Source of the DNA: Bacteriovoracaceae bacterium UBA7317
GTDB lineage: Bacteria; Bdellovibrionota; Bacteriovoracia; Bacteriovoracales; Bacteriovoracaceae
NCBI GenBank assembly: GCA_002474345.1
Contig: DKQD01000050.1
Span: forward strand, 1-10,324
Direction: 5' to 3'
Length of the DNA stretch: 10,324 nt
The notes under the pieces are model-generated. The model made no database searches and was not told where the DNA came from. It saw only the letters and a program-made list of their open reading frames with translations. Of the stretch, positions 7,427 to 10,324 are shown piece by piece. The first letter of the stretch is position 1, and every line of letters begins with the position of its first letter. Both the position numbers and the translations under genes were made by a program.

Positions 7427-7454
7427 ATTATAAACCCATTAAAAACTCCTTCAA
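7427..7454 (-). promoter_or_regulatory. Predicted promoter of the receiver gene
   Basis: On the minus strand, TTGAAG (7454-7449) is followed by 16 bases and a perfect -10 TATAAT (7432-7427). Only 7 bases separate the -10 from the receiver ATG at 7419, so transcription would start at or next to the start codon. The site sits just downstream of the terminator of the lpdA-E2 operon, as expected if the receiver gene is a separate unit. Confidence 0.55.
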
Positions 7455-7477
7455 GTAGAAAAAGCTTTCTCAGCTTC

Positions 7478-7506
7478 AAAAAAAAAAGGGCCTTTAAAAA
7501 AGGCCC
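7478..7506 (-). terminator. Rho-independent terminator of the lpdA-E2 operon
   Basis: On the minus strand, the arm GGGCCTTT (7506-7499), a TTT loop (7498-7496) and the arm AAAGGCCC (7495-7488) form a perfect 8-pair stem. Ten T residues (7487-7478) follow. Oriented this way it stops transcription arriving from the E2 gene, whose stop codon is at 7548-7546. On the plus strand the bases after the stem are A-rich, so it should not serve the methyltransferase transcript. Confidence 0.92.
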
Positions 7507-7545
7507 AAAAAAGAAGAAAACTTAACTTTCAAAAAAATAAGTTTA

Positions 7546-8868
7546 CTAAAAAAGTTGTGAAGGGTTCATATTCCTTAAATTTCTGTGGATTGCTTCCAAG
7601 AAAAGGCCTCCTAGCTCCCCATCAATTAACCTGTGGTCATAGCTATGAGTTCCATACATCATGCTGCGAACACCTATTGAGTCATCTTCGCGAACCATAA
7701 CTCTTTTTTGGATAACGCCTGAAGCATAAATTCCAACCTGAGGTTGTAAAATAATTGGTGTCGCAAAAAGTGTTCCAAATGATCCCACATTACTAAAAGT
7801 AAAAGTCCCATCACTCATTTCATCAAGGGTAAGCTTCCTATTACGGGCCTTATCAGCAAGCCGATTCAAAGCACGGCAAAGCCCAGTCATATTGAGGGTG
7901 TCAGCATCCTTAACATTTGGTACTGTTAAACCTTGACCAGGAACTGCGACTGCAAATCCTAAGTTAATATACCTTTTTTGGATAACATCATCCCCTTCAA
8001 TGGAAGAATTTACCAAAGGGTATTCTTTTAATGCATCTATAATGGCCTTCATTATGAATGGTGTGTAAGTCAGCTTGAAGCCTTCCTGTTTTTGAAACTC
8101 ATTCTTAAAACCTTCTCTAAACTTAACAAGATGAGTTAAGTCAACTTCAGACACAGAGTTCACGTGTGGAGAAATTTGCTTTGAAAGAACCATATTTTTG
8201 GCTATGGCCTTTCTCATATTATCCATTGGAATCGTTTCAATAAGAGCGGGATTATAGCTCCCCTTAACTTCCTGAACAGGTGTATGTGTTGGAGCAGGTG
8301 ACTGAGCTTGTACCACTTGGGCAGAAGCAGTAGCCCCTTTTCCAGAACGATTTTCAATGTACTGAAGAAGATCACTTTTATTGATCCTACCTCCAGCTCC
8401 AGACCCTGAGATTCCCTCCAAGTCACTAAGAGGTATCCCTGCCTCCTTGGCCATCGCTTTAACTAATGGCGTATAAAAACGCCTTTCCCCGCCTGAAGCA
8501 GGAGCAGCTGTGGATGCCCCACTTTCAGCTGGTTTTTGAGAGGTAGATTCTTTTTGAGGCACTTGTGCATCCTTTGAATCTCCAGAAGAAGTAGGGCTCT
8601 GAGACCCAGCACTCATTGGCTGGGATAGATCAGTTTCAACTTCAGCAATCAGGATCCCGACATCAACAGTATCCCCTTCTTTATAATGGATCACTTCCAG
8701 GCGCCCTTTCACAGGAGAAGGAATTTCAGACTCCACTTTGTCAGTAGAAATTTCTAAAATAATTTCATCAAGCTCGACAACTTCGCCTATATTTTTATTC
8801 CACTTTTTTATTGTCCCGTTCGTAATCGACTCGCCCATCTGAGGCATTACAATTTCAACTCGTGCCAT
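7546..8868 (-). CDS. Dihydrolipoamide acyltransferase, E2 of a 2-oxoacid dehydrogenase complex
   Basis: The E2 core passes an acyl group from lipoyl-lysine to coenzyme A in a 2-oxoacid dehydrogenase complex. In the 440 residues, a lipoyl domain (about 3-79) has the lipoylation site Lys44 in STDKVES. An Ala/Pro/Ser/Gln-rich linker (about 80-128) leads to a peripheral subunit-binding domain (about 131-172) ending in GAGGRINKSDLLQYI. A second linker precedes the catalytic domain (about 210-440) with SYDHRLIDG, containing active-site His412 and Asp416. The substrate class is uncertain. The catalytic strand GTFTFSNVGSFGTLFATPIILQ is not diagnostic, to my eye, among 2-oxoglutarate (SucB), branched-chain (BkdB) and pyruvate types. 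A GTG at 8877-8875 would add three residues. I prefer the ATG at 8868 because GAGGAG (8882-8877) lies 8 bases before it and would overlap the GTG. It follows lpdA after 28 bases, in the same operon. Confidence 0.93.
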   Translation of the reverse strand: MARVEIVMPQMGESITNGTIKKWNKNIGEVVELDEIILEISTDKVESEIPSPVKGRLEVIHYKEGDTVDVGILIAEVETDLSQPMSAGSQSPTSSGDSKDAQVPQKESTSQKPAESGASTAAPASGGERRFYTPLVKAMAKEAGIPLSDLEGISGSGAGGRINKSDLLQYIENRSGKGATASAQVVQAQSPAPTHTPVQEVKGSYNPALIETIPMDNMRKAIAKNMVLSKQISPHVNSVSEVDLTHLVKFREGFKNEFQKQEGFKLTYTPFIMKAIIDALKEYPLVNSSIEGDDVIQKRYINLGFAVAVPGQGLTVPNVKDADTLNMTGLCRALNRLADKARNRKLTLDEMSDGTFTFSNVGSFGTLFATPIILQPQVGIYASGVIQKRVMVREDDSIGVRSMMYGTHSYDHRLIDGELGGLFLEAIHRNLRNMNPSQLF

Positions 8869-8876
8869 AACAGCCA

Positions 8877-8882
8877 CTCCTC
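8877..8882 (-). promoter_or_regulatory. Ribosome binding site that fixes the E2 start
   Basis: GAGGAG on the minus strand, with 8 bases to the ATG at 8868. An in-frame GTG at 8877-8875 overlaps this motif, so initiation there is unlikely. The shorter 440-residue protein, beginning MARVEIVMPQ, also matches the usual E2 N-terminus. Confidence 0.75.
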
Positions 8883-8896
8883 ATCATAATTTTCGT

Positions 8897-10285
8897 TTAA
8901 AAATTTAGAGATCTACCTTTTGCTGCCATTACAGTCTCACCCAGCCATTCTCCTAAAGTCGGATGCGGATGAACAGTAGCAAAAATCTCTTCATCAATTC
9001 CTTCCATTGCCCTAAAAAGGGTATATTCATGGATAAGCTCTGTTGCGTTGGTTCCTACTATATGTGCACCCAACATCTCTCCGTGCTCTCCCATCAAAAC
9101 TTTAACAAAGCCTTCTTTCTCGTTACTGGCCACCGCTTTTCCATTGGCCATAAAAGGAAGCTTCCCTACACTATACTTGATCCCTTTTTCTTTCAATCCC
9201 CTTTCCGTGTAACCAACAGAAGCTACCTGGGGCTGGCAATATGTACAACCTGGAATATTCATTTTATCTAAGGGATGGGGCTTCAAACCAGATAAATGTT
9301 CAGCGGCAATAACTCCCTCATGACTTGCTGCATGAGCCAACAATGGAGGCCCAGAAACATCTCCAATCGCGTATACATGGGGAACATTTGTTTGAAAGGA
9401 TTCATTAACCTTAATAAATCCTCTATCTGTTTGAACACCCACTTTTTCAAGCCCAATATTATCGATATTTCCTGTCATACCAACAGCAATAAGACCCATT
9501 TCAAACTGATGCTTTGTCTCTTTACCTTTTTCAACGCATGTAATTGTAACGTCTGGGCCATTATTTTTCGCTTGAACCTTATCAACGCCTAGTGACATTT
9601 TTATGCCATATTTCTTATAGGCTTTTTCAAGCTCCACCGAGGAGTCTGTGTCCTCAATAGGGAGAAGGTTAGGCATCATTTCAAAAATGTGAACATCAAC
9701 ACCAAATGCATTCCAAAAATAAGCGAACTCAACACCAATTGCGCCTGCTCCAATAATACCAACAGATTTAGGGAGTTTTTCAATGGCCAGCGCCTCCCAA
9801 GCTCCTACAAGGCGCTTGTTATCGTGCTCAAGGCCTGGAAAAGTCCTGTAGCCTGCACCAGAAGCAATAATAATATCTGTGGCATCAACTTTTTCTTTTT
9901 TTCCGTCTTTTAGTACGACGTTTATTGATTGAGAGGATGCAAGAGTCCCCTTACCTTCAATGACCTCAATTTTATTTTTTTTCATCAAAAATGAAACACC
10001 CTTAGAAATCCTGTTGGAAATAGATGCTGCGCGCCTAACCGCTTGTCCGCCATCAAGAGACTTTACATCTACATTAATTCCTAAGTCTTTAAAACTACTG
10101 ACTTCATGGACAGAGTGGGCCGATTTCAAAAGGGCTTTTGTCGGAATACACCCTCTATTCAGGCACACACCGCCAAGCTTATCCATCTCAATAATGGCCA
10201 CTTTCTTTCCTAATTGGCTTGCCCTAATGGCTGCGACATATCCACCTGGGCCTGCTCCTAATACAACAACGTCGAATTTTTTCAT
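8897..10285 (-). CDS. lpdA: Dihydrolipoyl dehydrogenase (E3)
   Basis: An FAD-dependent disulfide oxidoreductase that reoxidises dihydrolipoyl groups on E2 and reduces NAD+. The 462 residues are normal for the family. They show the FAD dinucleotide loop GAGPGG (10-15), the redox disulfide Cys41/Cys46 in GGVCLNRGCIPTK, the NAD loop GAGAIG (179-184), the second FAD motif YAIGDV (305-310), and the interface-domain pair His441/Glu446 in HPTLGE. Cys347 and Cys350 form an extra CxxC in the dimer domain; I do not think this is rare. The ATG at 10285 follows GAGGAT with a 5-base gap. The E2 gene follows after 28 bases, so the product most likely serves that complex, although E3 is often shared with other 2-oxoacid dehydrogenases and the glycine cleavage system. 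The promoter and any E1 genes would lie past the right edge, where 39 bases remain and hold no recognisable gene. Confidence 0.96.
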   Translation of the reverse strand: MKKFDVVVLGAGPGGYVAAIRASQLGKKVAIIEMDKLGGVCLNRGCIPTKALLKSAHSVHEVSSFKDLGINVDVKSLDGGQAVRRAASISNRISKGVSFLMKKNKIEVIEGKGTLASSQSINVVLKDGKKEKVDATDIIIASGAGYRTFPGLEHDNKRLVGAWEALAIEKLPKSVGIIGAGAIGVEFAYFWNAFGVDVHIFEMMPNLLPIEDTDSSVELEKAYKKYGIKMSLGVDKVQAKNNGPDVTITCVEKGKETKHQFEMGLIAVGMTGNIDNIGLEKVGVQTDRGFIKVNESFQTNVPHVYAIGDVSGPPLLAHAASHEGVIAAEHLSGLKPHPLDKMNIPGCTYCQPQVASVGYTERGLKEKGIKYSVGKLPFMANGKAVASNEKEGFVKVLMGEHGEMLGAHIVGTNATELIHEYTLFRAMEGIDEEIFATVHPHPTLGEWLGETVMAAKGRSLNF

Positions 10286-10324
10286 TTTTTATCCTCAACT
10301 TGAAAAACAATGAAGATTTAAGTA

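Noticed and set aside
7420..7479. Upstream extension of the receiver by 20 residues
   Set aside because: It would start in the T-run of the lpdA-E2 terminator and cover the receiver's own promoter; the family N-terminus begins at the ATG at 7419.
7518..7544. Inverted repeat AAACTTA / TAAGTTT between the E2 stop and the terminator
   Set aside because: Seven A/T-rich pairs with a 13-base loop are weak. It could be a minor accessory terminator, but the strong stem at 7488-7506 explains termination.
8937..8965. Extra CxxC (Cys347, Cys350) of lpdA as a novel second redox site
   Set aside because: The corresponding bases are near 9236-9247. A YC-Q-P form at this place is, as far as I recall, seen in other E3 proteins, so I do not treat it as novel.
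9319..9338. Inverted repeat CTCATG / CATGAG inside lpdA
   Set aside because: It is short, lies in the coding sequence for a conserved segment (AHAASHEG), and has no T-run or regulatory context.
8963..10313. Several plus-strand open frames opposite lpdA, up to 117 codons
   Set aside because: They are antisense shadows of a fully conserved E3 gene; their composition looks like reverse-complement coding sequence with no domain.

Overview
The window is a stretch of ordinary chromosome from an AT-rich, probably Gram-negative bacterium. It holds eight protein genes packed on both strands, with no mobile element, no CRISPR array and no RNA gene that I can recognise. Clear Shine-Dalgarno sequences, an exported protein, a single-pass FecR-like membrane protein, a lipoylated 2-oxoacid dehydrogenase E2 with its E3, and a eukaryotic-type isoleucyl-tRNA synthetase together suggest a low-GC Gram-negative lineage. 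A marine or soil member of the Bdellovibrionota (Bacteriovorax-like) is my best guess. That is an impression from gene style, not a demonstrated placement.

Left part (1-2188, minus strand): a large membrane protein with a FecR-like periplasmic region is followed by maf, a house-cleaning nucleotide pyrophosphatase. The two overlap by 11 bases and are probably translationally coupled. maf runs off the left edge with almost its full length present. A 69-base divergent region separates this pair from ileS.

Centre (2258-7038, plus strand): ileS (1051 codons) ends at a strong intrinsic terminator. The next gene, an unrecognised exported protein, has a promoter whose -35 box sits in the terminator's T-run and whose -10 lies directly against the start codon. 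It is followed by a class I SAM-dependent O-methyltransferase of the caffeoyl-CoA OMT type.

Right part (7048-10285, minus strand): a stand-alone CheY-like receiver converges on the methyltransferase gene with 9 bases between the stop codons. It appears to have its own promoter, just downstream of the terminator that closes the lpdA-E2 operon. That operon encodes dihydrolipoyl dehydrogenase (E3) and the acyltransferase core (E2) of a 2-oxoacid dehydrogenase complex. The E1 genes are not in the window, so whether the complex acts on 2-oxoglutarate, branched-chain 2-oxoacids or pyruvate is undecided.

The genes do not form one pathway. I see no clear undescribed system. The points most worth a second look are two promoters that predict leaderless mRNAs, a ten-A run early in the exported orphan gene, the eukaryotic-type IleRS, and the poorly characterised FecR-like membrane protein.
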